Origin: Silvimonas soli
Lineage (GTDB): Bacteria > Pseudomonadota > Gammaproteobacteria > Burkholderiales > Chitinibacteraceae
Reading direction: 5' to 3'
Assembly: GCF_030035605.1 (NCBI RefSeq)
Contig: NZ_CP106736.1
Span: 2,356,001 to 2,420,000, forward strand
Length of the DNA stretch: 64,000 nt
Every line of letters starts with the position of its first letter. Within the stretch, counting starts at the first letter, position 1. Below the pieces are notes generated by a model. It did not search any database. It was given only the letters and a program-made list of their open reading frames with translations, and had not been told where the DNA came from. A program made the position numbers and the translations under genes. Shown piece after piece: positions 43,203 through 52,057 of this stretch.

Positions 43203-43232
43203 CGTCAGAGATCGTCAGAGACCGTCAGCGAC
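43203..43232 (+). repeat. Three tandem 10-bp repeats upstream of the EAL gene
   Basis: CGTCAGAGAT, CGTCAGAGAC and CGTCAGCGAC follow one another exactly, with a one-helical-turn period, in the 373-bp gap before the EAL gene. This is the geometry of multimeric regulator boxes such as those of MraZ. The rest of the gap shows no gene. Confidence 0.5.
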
Positions 43233-43407
43233 GAATACACACCGCTGAAACTTGCGCCCAAGCAGTCATCCATCTTGCCCGCTTTGGCCAAATTGGTGGC
43301 CTGTATCTAGCCCATTGCATCTGCTCTGCCTCACCAAATGGAAAGCGCGCCCGGACTCGGGCCTATGATCAGGCTCCAGCTATAGCGGCACCACAAAGGT
43401 TCCGCTC

Positions 43408-44925
43408 ATGATGAAACTTCGGCCCTGGTACATGCCGGTGGCGATCGCCACCGGTTTTTGTGCGCCTGCGCTGCTGATTGCGCTGGTCTCCTACGGCATC
43501 GCCCAGCAAGCCTTTCTGCACCGCATTGACGAGTTTTCCGGCCGCGTATTGCTGCGTGCGGAAATGGTCGCGGGCGAGGCGCAAAACGCTCTGGCCGAGG
43601 CCAACGCTACAAGTGGTCCCTATTGTGGCGAGGCGCATCTGCATGCTCTGCGCGAGATCGAGCGCAAATATCGCTACGTGCGTGAAGTGGCGTATCTGCA
43701 AGGTTCTACCCTCGCCTGTACCTCTCACGTCGCAGATGTGGGCAAGGGGCTGGTCAATGCCGCCGATGTTGCTGCCGGGCTGGACTCCAGGTTTGTAGCA
43801 TTGCGAGACCGACAGCATCTGGTCATCGTTGATCCGCGTTTCTATGTAGATATCGTTCCGCTCGATAACACAATCCAGCTGGGTGTGGTCGACACCGCCA
43901 ACGGCCAGGCCATTGCCAGATGGCCACATGCCGACCCGGAAATATTGAAACAGGCGCTCGCCGGCAAACTGGACAAACAGGCAATGGAGGGGCGCATATT
44001 CCGGGTTGTGCGCTCGAAACAGATGGCAATGGCAGTGGTGATCTATGAGCCGGAGATGCCGTTCCAGCAGGCATGGCAAAAGCTGCTTTATATCTGCATG
44101 CCCTTCGCTCTGGCCATGAGCTTGCTGGCTAGCTGGCTGGTACTGCGCTGGGCCCGCAAGTGGCAGGGCCCCAGAGCCACCTTGCTCGAAGCACTCCGGC
44201 GCAAACAATTCTTTGTGCAGTACCAACCCATTATTGAGCTGGATACCGGCAGATGTAGCGGCGCGGAGGCCCTGGTACGCTGGCGCACGGCAGAGAACGT
44301 CACCGTCAGCCCGGCAACTTTCATCCCGATGGCCGAGAGCCTTGGACTATTGCCGCAGATCACGGACGTGGTACTGGCTCAAATCGCACGCGACCAGGGC
44401 GCGTTTCTTGTCGCCAATCCATCTCTGCATATTTCGGTGAATTTCGCTGCATCAGACCTGCAGCAAAGCGACGTGGTCGGCAAATTGACCGGCATGGTGG
44501 CGCAAATGGGTATCCGGCCCCAACAGATATGGGTGGAAATTACCGAAAGTGCCTGCGTTAATGATCCCGTTTCGCTAGATACGCTCAACCGTCTGCACCA
44601 CGCCGGTTTTCCTATCTATATCGATGACTTTGGTACGGGTTATTCCAGCCTGGCCTATTTATCAGAATTGCCGCTCGCTGGCCTGAAGGTCGACAAGATG
44701 TTTGTTGACGCCATTGGCAAAGCGACGGCGACCGCAGACATCACCGAACACGTTATCGCAATGGCTCAGGATCTGAACCTGAACATCGTGGCAGAAGGCA
44801 TAGAGACCGCAGAGCAGCACGCTTATCTGAAGGCTCGCGCAGTGCAATATGGCCAGGGATGGCTGTTTGCGCGCGCGCTGGATGCGAAGGCTTTTCAGAA
44901 TTTCCAGCCTGCAACTGCGGCGTAA
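43408..44925 (+). CDS. Membrane-bound c-di-GMP phosphodiesterase (CSS-motif and EAL domains)
   Basis: 505 residues: transmembrane helix (about 9-31), a periplasmic CSS-type sensor domain (about 32-228), a second helix (about 230-252) and a cytoplasmic EAL domain (about 265-500). The sensor's conserved Cys motif appears as LACTS, with a second Cys in GPYCGEAH, suggesting redox control. The EAL catalytic set looks complete: E287-A-L, NFAASDL, EITES, DDFGTGYSSL, LKVDKMFV and EGIETAEQ. It should hydrolyse c-di-GMP. No GGDEF partner is nearby. Confidence 0.92.
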   Translation: MMKLRPWYMPVAIATGFCAPALLIALVSYGIAQQAFLHRIDEFSGRVLLRAEMVAGEAQNALAEANATSGPYCGEAHLHALREIERKYRYVREVAYLQGSTLACTSHVADVGKGLVNAADVAAGLDSRFVALRDRQHLVIVDPRFYVDIVPLDNTIQLGVVDTANGQAIARWPHADPEILKQALAGKLDKQAMEGRIFRVVRSKQMAMAVVIYEPEMPFQQAWQKLLYICMPFALAMSLLASWLVLRWARKWQGPRATLLEALRRKQFFVQYQPIIELDTGRCSGAEALVRWRTAENVTVSPATFIPMAESLGLLPQITDVVLAQIARDQGAFLVANPSLHISVNFAASDLQQSDVVGKLTGMVAQMGIRPQQIWVEITESACVNDPVSLDTLNRLHHAGFPIYIDDFGTGYSSLAYLSELPLAGLKVDKMFVDAIGKATATADITEHVIAMAQDLNLNIVAEGIETAEQHAYLKARAVQYGQGWLFARALDAKAFQNFQPATAA

Positions 44926-45083
44926 AAGCCGAATTGGCAAACCGGTTTCTCAATGCAAGGATGGTTGCGGCTGGCCGATAGCGATGGGTCGATTTCTCCA
45001 GGAAATACAATCATTGCCATGGCCGGTTGTGCTTGGGAGCGACGGTTTGCGTGGAGATCAGGTTTGAAAATGCATTGCAGAAT

Positions 45084-45115
45084 GCAAAAGAGGCCAGCCC
45101 TTGCGAGCTAGCCTC
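45084..45115 (-). terminator. Intrinsic terminator downstream of tRNA-Lys
   Basis: A 9-bp stem with one G-U pair (45090-45098 with 45107-45115, 8-nt loop) is followed on the - strand by CTTTTGC. It lies 11 bp after the CCA end of the tRNA. Confidence 0.7.
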
Positions 45116-45125
45116 CTGAATTTTC

Positions 45126-45201
45126 TGGTGGGTCGTGCGGGATTCGAACCTGCGACAAACGGATTAAAAGTCCGCTGCTCTACCAACTGAGCTAACGACC
45201 C
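45126..45201 (-). tRNA. tRNA-Lys (anticodon UUU)
   Basis: 76 nt read on the - strand from GGGTCGTTAGCTCAGTTGGT to a genomically encoded CCA. The acceptor stem GGGTCGT pairs with ACGACCC, the anticodon loop is CTTTTAA (TTT), and the T-arm has GGTTCGAATCC. It closely resembles other proteobacterial tRNA-Lys genes. Followed by a terminator. tRNA-Lys is a frequent integration site, but no mobile gene adjoins it here. Confidence 0.98.
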
Positions 45202-45296
45202 AACGAGCCGCGCATTCTGCCTAAGAATTGTCGGGGCGTCAATACTTTGCTGCGGATATTTTTTTGGCGCAGCAGCAAAGCCGCCAGTTTGCGGGC

Positions 45297-46217
45297 TTAA
45301 AGGGCGGCTGGATTCGCAATCTGGATGTACCGGGCAAACCGGCTTTGCAGGTATTCACGCAGGCGAATGACGGTGGGCGATAACGTGAGGCGGTGGGCGC
45401 AGAGCAGGTACATGGGGGCGGCTTCGCCCTGATAGTGCGGCAGCAACAATTGCAGCCGACCGGTTTGCAGATCGGGCAACACATCCAGCTTCGATTTGTA
45501 GGCAATGCCCAGCCCGGCCAGCACCCAGCGGCGCACCACCTCGCCGTCGTCGCTCACCCGGTCGCCATGTACCGCCACTGTGTAATCCGTATCGCCCTGG
45601 CTGAAGCGCCAACGTTCGTGCACGGTGTCGCTGAGCAGAAAACGCAGACAATTGTGCTGACGCAGTTGCGCGGGAGTTTGTGGGGCGGGGTGGCGAGCCA
45701 GATAGTCGGGTGACGCCACCAGCACGCGGCGGTTTGTGGGTTCTAGCGGCAACGCCACCAGGCTGGAGTCCTCTGGTGCGCCATAACGCAGGGCGATATC
45801 GACCGGTTGGCGGTAAAAGTCGGCGAGGCGGTCGCTGATGCGAATCTGGAATCCCACTGCAGGATGTTCGCGCTGGAAGTCATCCAGCCAGCCTGTCAGC
45901 AAATTGCGGCCCAAGTCAGAGGGCATGGAGATGCTCAAGGTGCCGGAGATGTGTTGTTTGTCCTGGGCGATGGCGTCACGGCCCGCTTCCAATGCGGCTA
46001 GGGCGCTGCGGGCGTGTTCCAGATAGCGTTCGCCGTCACTGGTCAGGCGCAATCTACGGGTGGATCGCACAAACAGCCGCGTTTGCAATTCGGCCTCAAG
46101 CCGTTTGAGCGCCGCGCTGGCAACGGCGGGAGTGAGATCAAGTTCGCGCGCGGCGGTGGAAAAGCTGCCGTTTTCTGCCGCCCGTACAAACACCAGTAAA
46201 TCTTCAATTCGCACCAA
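45297..46217 (-). CDS. LysR-family regulator divergent from an alcohol dehydrogenase
   Basis: 306 residues. The N-terminal helix-turn-helix includes LVFVRAAENGSFSTAARELD and TPAVASAALKRLEAELQTRL, followed by a LysR substrate-binding domain (about 88-295). Of the CrgA/DsdC-like sub-group common in Proteobacteria. The first possible starts are TTG (46217) and GTG (46214); neither has a strong SD. Divergent from the zinc-type dehydrogenase gene at 46386 with a TTTCAA-N7-TTGAAA palindrome between them, so it probably controls that gene. Confidence 0.9.
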   Translation of the reverse strand: MVRIEDLLVFVRAAENGSFSTAARELDLTPAVASAALKRLEAELQTRLFVRSTRRLRLTSDGERYLEHARSALAALEAGRDAIAQDKQHISGTLSISMPSDLGRNLLTGWLDDFQREHPAVGFQIRISDRLADFYRQPVDIALRYGAPEDSSLVALPLEPTNRRVLVASPDYLARHPAPQTPAQLRQHNCLRFLLSDTVHERWRFSQGDTDYTVAVHGDRVSDDGEVVRRWVLAGLGIAYKSKLDVLPDLQTGRLQLLLPHYQGEAAPMYLLCAHRLTLSPTVIRLREYLQSRFARYIQIANPAAL

Positions 46218-46242
46218 GATTGAAGGCCCTCATTTCGGCTAT

Positions 46243-46261
46243 TTTCAAAAATAAATTGAAA
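46243..46261. promoter_or_regulatory. Candidate LysR operator between divergent genes
   Basis: TTTCAA (46243-46248) and TTGAAA (46256-46261) form a perfect inverted repeat with a 7-bp AT spacer. It lies 26 bp from the LysR start and 125 bp before the dehydrogenase start. Confidence 0.45.
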
Positions 46262-46385
46262 CTGCATCTGATCTTAGCCTGTTTTTCAGCTGCCGTAACA
46301 GGGTCAAGATGCGCTCATTCGATTCGCATGTGGCAGTGGCATTGCCCTGCCAGTCAGCACCTTTACAACGTTCCGGAGAAACATC

Positions 46386-47399
46386 ATGAAAGCAGTAGGC
46401 TATTACCAGAACCAGGCCATTGATCACCCTGAGTCACTGATCGACCTGACCCTGCCAGACCCGACGCCGGGCGAGTACGACTTGCTGGTTGAGGTGAAGG
46501 CGATCTCGGTAAACCCGGTGGACGTCAAAATTCGCGGCGGGGTGGCGCCAACGGCCGGTGAGGCCAAGGTCATTGGTTGGGACGCCGCTGGCGTGGTGCG
46601 TGCAGTGGGCAGCAAGGTCAGTTTGTTCAAGGTCGGTGATCGCGTGTGGTATGCCGGTTCATTGACTCGGCCCGGCACTAACAGCGAGCTGCATCTGGTG
46701 GATGAGCGCATTGCGGGCCGCATGCCGCAATCGCTGGATTTCGCCCATGCTGCGGCGCTGCCACTGACGGCTATCACGGCTTGGGAATTGCTGTTTGATC
46801 GCCTGCAGGTGCTGGATAACGCTGCGCCGAGTGGTAACGCATTGCTGGTGATCGGCGCTGCGGGTGGCGTGGGTTCGATCATGGTGCAGCTGGCGCGGCA
46901 ATTGACCGGGCTAACCGTGATCGGCACCGCATCGCGGCCAGAAACCCAGGCTTGGGTAAAAGAGCTGGGCGCGCATCACGTGATCGACCACACCAGGCCG
47001 CTCACCGAGGAACTCAAGCGCATTGGCGTTGCTCAGGTGGAGTACGTGGCGAGCCTGAACCAGACCGAGGCCCACTACGCGCAGATCGTCGAGGCGCTAG
47101 CCCCTCAAGGCAAGCTGGCGCTGATTGATGACCCGGCTCAACTGGACGCCCGTCCGCTCAAGCGCAAGAGTATTTCGCTGCACTGGGAGTTCATGTTTAC
47201 CCGTTCGATGTTTGCCACTGCTGATCAGATCAAGCAGCATCAGTTGCTGAGCCGCCTGGCGAATCTGATCGATGCCGGGGTGATTCGCACCACGCTGGCC
47301 GAGCATTTTGGCACCATCAATGCCGCCAATCTGAAAAAGGCCCATGCCTTACTGGAAAGTAACAAGGCGCGCGGCAAGATTGTGCTGGAAGGGTTTTGA
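46386..47399 (+). CDS. Zinc-type alcohol dehydrogenase / quinone oxidoreductase family protein
   Basis: 337-residue medium-chain dehydrogenase. The GroES-like N-terminal domain carries VGYYQNQAIDHPESLIDLTL and KAISVNPVDVKIRGG, and a Rossmann domain follows with LLVIGAAGGVGSIMVQLARQ (about 157-176). No catalytic zinc cysteine or histidine set is evident, so it belongs to the zinc-independent quinone-reductase-like branch often annotated as zinc-binding alcohol dehydrogenase family. It should be NADPH-dependent; substrate unknown. GGAG precedes the ATG. Probably regulated by the divergent LysR. Confidence 0.9.
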   Translation: MKAVGYYQNQAIDHPESLIDLTLPDPTPGEYDLLVEVKAISVNPVDVKIRGGVAPTAGEAKVIGWDAAGVVRAVGSKVSLFKVGDRVWYAGSLTRPGTNSELHLVDERIAGRMPQSLDFAHAAALPLTAITAWELLFDRLQVLDNAAPSGNALLVIGAAGGVGSIMVQLARQLTGLTVIGTASRPETQAWVKELGAHHVIDHTRPLTEELKRIGVAQVEYVASLNQTEAHYAQIVEALAPQGKLALIDDPAQLDARPLKRKSISLHWEFMFTRSMFATADQIKQHQLLSRLANLIDAGVIRTTLAEHFGTINAANLKKAHALLESNKARGKIVLEGF

Positions 47400-47525
47400 T
47401 CTGGCGGCTTTGGCCCGATGTAGTGCTCACGTTGTTCAAGGTTTTGCTAAACCGGCTGCTGCGGTAGCCGGCACATTTTGGGTTTGATTGATTCTGGCTT
47501 TGCCACACTCAGGAGCAACTTTGCT

Positions 47526-48320
47526 ATGCATATCGATTTGACAGGTAAAACCGCACTGGTCACAGGTTCATCATCCGGCATTGGTTTGGCGATTGCGCGT
47601 GGGCTGGCCGAAGCTGGCGCCTCCGTCGTTTTGCATGGACGTGATGCGGCCAAACTGGAGAAAGCACGCCAGAGTATTGCTGCGGCTTTTCCGAAAGCTA
47701 CGCTCAGCGTGATCGCGTCTGATCTGGGTACAGCGGCGGGCGCGCAAGCCATCATCGCCGCATATCCAGATGTGGATATCCTGGTGAACAACGCCGGGAT
47801 TTTCGAACCGCGGGAGTTTGCCGAGATCACCGATGAACACTGGCAAACCATGCTTGATGTGAATGTCATGAGTGGCATTCGTCTGTCACGTCATTACCTG
47901 CCGCGCTTGCTCAAAGCCAATTGGGGCCGCGTGGTGTTTATCTCCAGCGAATCCGGTTTGAACATTCCGGCAGAGATGATCCATTACGGCGTCAGCAAAA
48001 CCGCGCAACTGGCGGTATCACGCGGCATGGCTGAACTGACTGCGGGCACAGGCGTGACTGTGAACGCGGTGCTGCCCGGCCCGACACGCTCGGATGGCGT
48101 GGGCAACTTTTTTGGTGAAATCGCCAAAGAACAAGGCGTGCCGCAAGAGCAGGTTGAGCGTGATTTCATTGCTACGCATCGACCGACATCGCTGCTCAAG
48201 CGCCTGGCTACGGTGGAAGAAGTCGCCAATATGGTGGTGTATGTGTGCTCCACGCAGGCTTCTGCCACCAACGGCGCGGCGCTGAAGGTCGATGGCGGAG
48301 TGGTGCGCTCTATCGCCTGA
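47526..48320 (+). CDS. Short-chain dehydrogenase/reductase
   Basis: 264-residue classical SDR. The cofactor motif is ALVTGSSSGIGLAIARGLAE (about 11-30) and the NAG motif is DILVNNAGIFEPREF (about 80-94). The catalytic Ser-Tyr-Lys set appears as VVFISSESGLNIPAEMIHYGVSK, where Y and K are in YGVSK (about 155-159). The start at 47526 (MHIDLTGK) follows AGGAGC and matches the family. Possibly cotranscribed with the preceding dehydrogenase (126 bp gap). Substrate unknown. Confidence 0.92.
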   Translation: MHIDLTGKTALVTGSSSGIGLAIARGLAEAGASVVLHGRDAAKLEKARQSIAAAFPKATLSVIASDLGTAAGAQAIIAAYPDVDILVNNAGIFEPREFAEITDEHWQTMLDVNVMSGIRLSRHYLPRLLKANWGRVVFISSESGLNIPAEMIHYGVSKTAQLAVSRGMAELTAGTGVTVNAVLPGPTRSDGVGNFFGEIAKEQGVPQEQVERDFIATHRPTSLLKRLATVEEVANMVVYVCSTQASATNGAALKVDGGVVRSIA

Positions 48321-48501
48321 TCAGGCGTCATGGTGGCTCACGAGTGGCGCAAAGTTGCGGCGCAGTGCCTGACGGCAACTGCGCCGTATTTGTTCCCGGC
48401 TTGTCCGCTCGGCTCAGGGCGGCTTGTTATCGCGGACCGGTCCGGCTACGCTTGCGGCCAAATAACCCGCATGTATCTGCACGCCAAAGGACCAGTCCAA
48501 T

Positions 48502-49536
48502 ATGGGCATCCGCAAGCTCGCCAGCGAGCTGAATCTATCCGTTTCCACTATCTCCCGTGCTCTGAACGACAGTGACGAAGTGAGCGAGAAAACCCGCGAA
48601 CGTGTGCGCGAGGCAGCAGCACGCCACGGTTATGCGCCTAATCGCGCCGCCGAAAGCCTGCGCAAAGGACGGCTGAACACCATAGGTTTGATGCTGCCCG
48701 CCCGGCTGGAAGAAGAAAACTACACGCTGGCGCTGTTCATGCGTCTGGCCGATGGTTTGCAATCTGTGCTGGCCATGCATGGCATGGATCTGGTTATGTA
48801 CGGCAGCAAATCGTACGAAGAAGAGTTCGTGCGTTTGCGGCGCATCGTGGAGCGACATCACGTGGACGGCGTGATTCTGGCCGGCACGCGCCGCCATGAT
48901 GAACGCATTGATTACGTGGCCGGGCGTCGTTTTCCGTTTGTGGCTTTTGGCCGTAGCGAATCCGGTGGTGACCACGCCTGGATCGATCTGGATTTTGCCG
49001 CTGCCGCAAAAACCGCCGTCAGCCATCTCACCGGATTGGGGCATCAGCGCATTGCCATTGGCGTACCCGGTAAAGACGCCATGCAGGCGCATCTGTATCT
49101 GCAAGCCTGGCAAACTGAAATGGCCAGGGCGGGATTGCCACTGCTGCCGGATTTCGTCCAGGTTGATGAACTGTCTGAGCGCGGCGGTTATCGCATCACC
49201 GAAACCCTGCTGGCATTGCCGCAGCCGCCGACGGCGATCATGTTCCAGAGCGATAGCATGGCCATTGGCGCCTATCGCAAACTCAATGAATTGGGCAAAA
49301 CGCCGGGGCGCGATCTGGCCGTATTTGGCGGCGTACTGGCGGGGGATGTGCCGGAATATCTGTCGCCAAGGTTGAGTGGTTTTACGGTGGATGCCCAGGC
49401 TTTGGGCGTGCGCATGGCCAAGGTGTTGCTGTCGCAATGGCCGCAGTTTGCAGAAATCTACGCCAGCGAAGCCCGGCAAAGTGTGTGGCCGCTGGATTTG
49501 CGCGCACGCGATAGCGATGGTGGAGCAGGCCACTGA
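48502..49536 (+). CDS. LacI-family regulator of the xyloside operon
   Basis: 344 residues. The N-terminal LacI helix-turn-helix reads MGIRKLASELNLSVSTISRA with RVREAAARHGYAPNRAAESL as hinge, then a periplasmic-binding-protein effector domain (about 62-335). It lies immediately upstream of the sugar ABC genes. Two LacI-type palindromes with core CGGAAACGTTTCCG (49692-49705 and 54121-54140) sit before the binding-protein gene and before the alpha-xylosidase gene. It is therefore the likely local repressor; inducer probably a xylose-containing oligosaccharide. Confidence 0.92.
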   Translation: MGIRKLASELNLSVSTISRALNDSDEVSEKTRERVREAAARHGYAPNRAAESLRKGRLNTIGLMLPARLEEENYTLALFMRLADGLQSVLAMHGMDLVMYGSKSYEEEFVRLRRIVERHHVDGVILAGTRRHDERIDYVAGRRFPFVAFGRSESGGDHAWIDLDFAAAAKTAVSHLTGLGHQRIAIGVPGKDAMQAHLYLQAWQTEMARAGLPLLPDFVQVDELSERGGYRITETLLALPQPPTAIMFQSDSMAIGAYRKLNELGKTPGRDLAVFGGVLAGDVPEYLSPRLSGFTVDAQALGVRMAKVLLSQWPQFAEIYASEARQSVWPLDLRARDSDGGAGH

Positions 49537-49649
49537 TACTGCACATTTGGCGAGCGGCTAACCTGGATTTTGCTGGCTGTCGTTTTGTTGTTAATCACCG
49601 CTGCACTTCTGTTTTTCCACAATCCCGATTCTGTTTTTCACTTGCTTGC

Positions 49650-49678
49650 TTGACAGCTTTTGGTGCGAGGTCAAGAAT
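49650..49678 (+). promoter_or_regulatory. Sigma-70 promoter of the sugar ABC operon
   Basis: TTGACA (49650-49655) and AAGAAT (49673-49678) are 17 bp apart, placing the start site near 49685, just before the LacI operator. The 327-bp gap between the regulator and the binding-protein gene holds this promoter and operator and no visible gene. Confidence 0.6.
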
Positions 49679-49691
49679 CGCCGCACCATTT

Positions 49692-49705
49692 CGGAAACGT
49701 TTCCG
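49692..49705. promoter_or_regulatory. LacI-type operator 1
   Basis: CGGAAACGTTTCCG is a perfect 14-bp palindrome with the central CG typical of LacI-family sites, at about +7 to +20 of the proposed promoter. The same core recurs at 54124-54137. Confidence 0.8.
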
Positions 49706-49863
49706 TAACTTGTTCCGGAAAATTACAAGCGATTCAATAGCAGCTTTGCTCGCTGCCGGAATGGTGCGCAAGACAACAGCATATTCATGACCGGTGGACT
49801 GACACCGGCCCAGCAGGCGAACCCGGTTTCGCCATCCGCGACTTTGCAGCAACTGGAGGGGCT

Positions 49864-51078
49864 ATGAAAAAGAACATGCGTGCCGTGTGTACGGCACTGG
49901 GTCTGGCATTCACGCTGGCTAACGCGGCAGCGCTCGCCGCCAGCCTGTCGGTATGGGCGGTGGATGAGCCGGACAACTACACCGAAAAAATGGCGCGCGA
50001 ATTCGCCAAGCTGCACCCGGATGTACAACTGCAAGTGCGCAAGGTTGGTTTCTCGGCCCTGAACGACGAAGCAATGCGTGCGGTGATGTCCGGCAATGGC
50101 CCCGATGTAATCCCGGTCGATAACCCGAACACCGCCATGTTTGCCGCCCGCAATGCGCTGCTGGATCTGACGCCGTATCTGGTCAAATCCAAAGTGATCG
50201 ACGTCAAACAGATCTTCCCCGGCCCGCTGAAAAACGCCAGCTGGAACGGCAAGGTCTACGCGATTCCTCGCGGCACCAATACCCTGGCGCTGTACTACAA
50301 CGAAGACCAGTTCAAGGCTGCCGGGCTGGACCCGAACAAGCCGCCACAAACGTGGGACGAGCTGTATGCCTACGCCAAGAAACTGACCAACGCGCAAAAG
50401 AACATCTACGGCCTGGCGTTCTCGGCAGTGGGTGACGAAGAAGGCGTATTCCAGTTTCTGCCGTTCATTCAGGCTACTGGCGCCGATTGGGACAAGCTGA
50501 ACAATCCGGGCGCTGCCCGCGCCGCTGCGTTCTGGCAAAAACTGCTGGACGACAAACTGGCTTCGCCGGACACGCTGAGCCATCGCCAGTCTGAAGCTGC
50601 CGCTACCTTTATCAACGGGAATGCGGCCATGGATATCAACGGCCCGTGGGAACTGATGGCTGTCGAGAAAGGCGCCAAGTTCAAGTGGCGCGTAGCGTTG
50701 CTGCCTACCGAAAAGGCCGGTGGTACCAAGGCTTCGGCGCTGGGCGAACAGAATCATGCCATTTTGCGCACCGCCAAGAACCCGCAAGTGGCGTTTGAGT
50801 TCCTGGAATACATGTACAGCCAGCGTGGCCGTAACTGGAACGAATTCGGCATGCTGCCACCGTCCAAAGACACGGTGACCAAAGACCCGAAATGGCCGGA
50901 TGCGTACAAGACGTTCAACGAGCAAATGCAATATGCCCGTCCACGTGGCCCGAATCCGGAATGGCCGAAGGTCTCCAAGGCGATCTCCACCGCTGTTCAG
51001 TCGGTGTTGACGCATCAGGCTGATCCGAAGAAAGCGATGGATGCGGCCTACCAGACTGTGCAATCGATCAAGAAGTAA
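49864..51078 (+). CDS. Sugar ABC transporter substrate-binding protein
   Basis: 404 residues. A Sec signal peptide (about 1-26, cleavage after ALAA) precedes a MalE-like fold: LSVWAVDEPDNYTEKMAREF, GNGPDVIPVDNPNTAMFAAR, YAIPRGTNTLALYYNEDQFK and AAATFINGNAAMDINGPWEL are the typical cluster B oligosaccharide-binding segments. Acts in the periplasm. SD GGAGGGG precedes the ATG. First gene of an operon with two permeases, an ATPase and an alpha-xylosidase, so xyloglucan-type oligosaccharides such as isoprimeverose are the likely ligands (inference). Confidence 0.93.
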   Translation: MKKNMRAVCTALGLAFTLANAAALAASLSVWAVDEPDNYTEKMAREFAKLHPDVQLQVRKVGFSALNDEAMRAVMSGNGPDVIPVDNPNTAMFAARNALLDLTPYLVKSKVIDVKQIFPGPLKNASWNGKVYAIPRGTNTLALYYNEDQFKAAGLDPNKPPQTWDELYAYAKKLTNAQKNIYGLAFSAVGDEEGVFQFLPFIQATGADWDKLNNPGAARAAAFWQKLLDDKLASPDTLSHRQSEAAATFINGNAAMDINGPWELMAVEKGAKFKWRVALLPTEKAGGTKASALGEQNHAILRTAKNPQVAFEFLEYMYSQRGRNWNEFGMLPPSKDTVTKDPKWPDAYKTFNEQMQYARPRGPNPEWPKVSKAISTAVQSVLTHQADPKKAMDAAYQTVQSIKK

Positions 51079-51153
51079 GCGTTTCACCTCTGCGGGCGGC
51101 GGCGGATGTACGCCGCCGCCCGATTCGCATTTCCAGGCTTTACGGGGCAACCC

Positions 51154-52056
51154 ATGAACAAGTTATTTGCCCGCTTTCCCAAAGAGAGCGGCTTCGAGAT
51201 CACGCTGGCGGTATTTGCGCTGGCGTATCTGCTGGTCTTTGCCGGCTTGCCACTGCTGTACAACATTGTGTTGTCGTTCCAGCAAGTGGACTTGATGGAG
51301 CCAGCCACGCTGCTGCGCCCGTTTGCCGGGCTGGCCAATTATCACGATATCTTCAGCCGTCCTGAAGCGCGCCAGGTACTGGTAAACACGCTGCTGTTTG
51401 TCGGTTTGTCGCTGGCGCTGCAAGTGGTCATCGGCTTTCTGCTGGCGCTGCTGTTTCTGCAAGACTTCCCCTTCGCCACCTTTATGCGCGGCCTGTTTCT
51501 GGCGGGCTGGATCATGCCCGGGCTGGTGGTTGGGGTGATCTGGAAACTGCTGTTCGCCGGCGATTTCGGTGTGCTCAATGACTTGCTGATGCGCTCCGGC
51601 ATTTTGCATGACCGCATCTTCTGGCTGTCCGACCCGGCGTATTCGATCTACGCGGTGATCATCGCCAACGTCTGGCTGGGCGTGCCGTTCAATATGCTGC
51701 TGCTGTCAGTCGGTCTGGCGGCGATTCCCGGCGACTTGTACGAAGCTGCGGAACTGGATGGCGCCAACGCCTTGCAACGCTTCTTTGGCATCACGCTGCC
51801 CATGATGAAAGCCACGCTGGGCGCGGTGATCTCGCTGGGCGCAATCATGACCATGCAACAGTTCGACCTGATCGCCGCGCTTACCCAAGGCGGCCCGGCC
51901 AATTCGTCGCAAGTGGCACAGTACTGGTCATGGCAGTTGTCGTTCCAGACCTTCGAAGTGTCGGCTGGTTCGGCCGTAGCCACGCTGATGATGATTCTGG
52001 TGCTGATCGTGGCGGTGTTTTACGTGCGCTCCACGCGCAATGAACGGATGGTGTGA
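51154..52056 (+). CDS. Sugar ABC transporter permease (MalF-like)
   Basis: 300 residues from the ATG at 51154 (MNKLFARFPKES), preceded by GGGG. Six hydrophobic helices are apparent, and the EAA loop reads YEAAELDGANALQRFFGITL (about 208-227). SerP/UgpA-type sugar permease of the MalF family. Followed one base after its stop by the second permease gene, indicating coupled translation. A slightly longer upstream reading is less likely. Confidence 0.92.
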   Translation: MNKLFARFPKESGFEITLAVFALAYLLVFAGLPLLYNIVLSFQQVDLMEPATLLRPFAGLANYHDIFSRPEARQVLVNTLLFVGLSLALQVVIGFLLALLFLQDFPFATFMRGLFLAGWIMPGLVVGVIWKLLFAGDFGVLNDLLMRSGILHDRIFWLSDPAYSIYAVIIANVWLGVPFNMLLLSVGLAAIPGDLYEAAELDGANALQRFFGITLPMMKATLGAVISLGAIMTMQQFDLIAALTQGGPANSSQVAQYWSWQLSFQTFEVSAGSAVATLMMILVLIVAVFYVRSTRNERMV

Positions 52057-52057
52057 G

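Noticed and set aside
45126..45201. tRNA-Lys as attachment site of the right-hand mobile element
   Set aside because: The element begins at least 11 kb away, and the intervening genes are ordinary chromosomal operons; no repeat of the tRNA 3' end was noticed near 57 kb.
49723..51150. - strand frame (475 codons) opposite the sugar-binding-protein gene
   Set aside because: Complement of a well-supported gene with signal peptide and SD; composition is that of a shadow frame.
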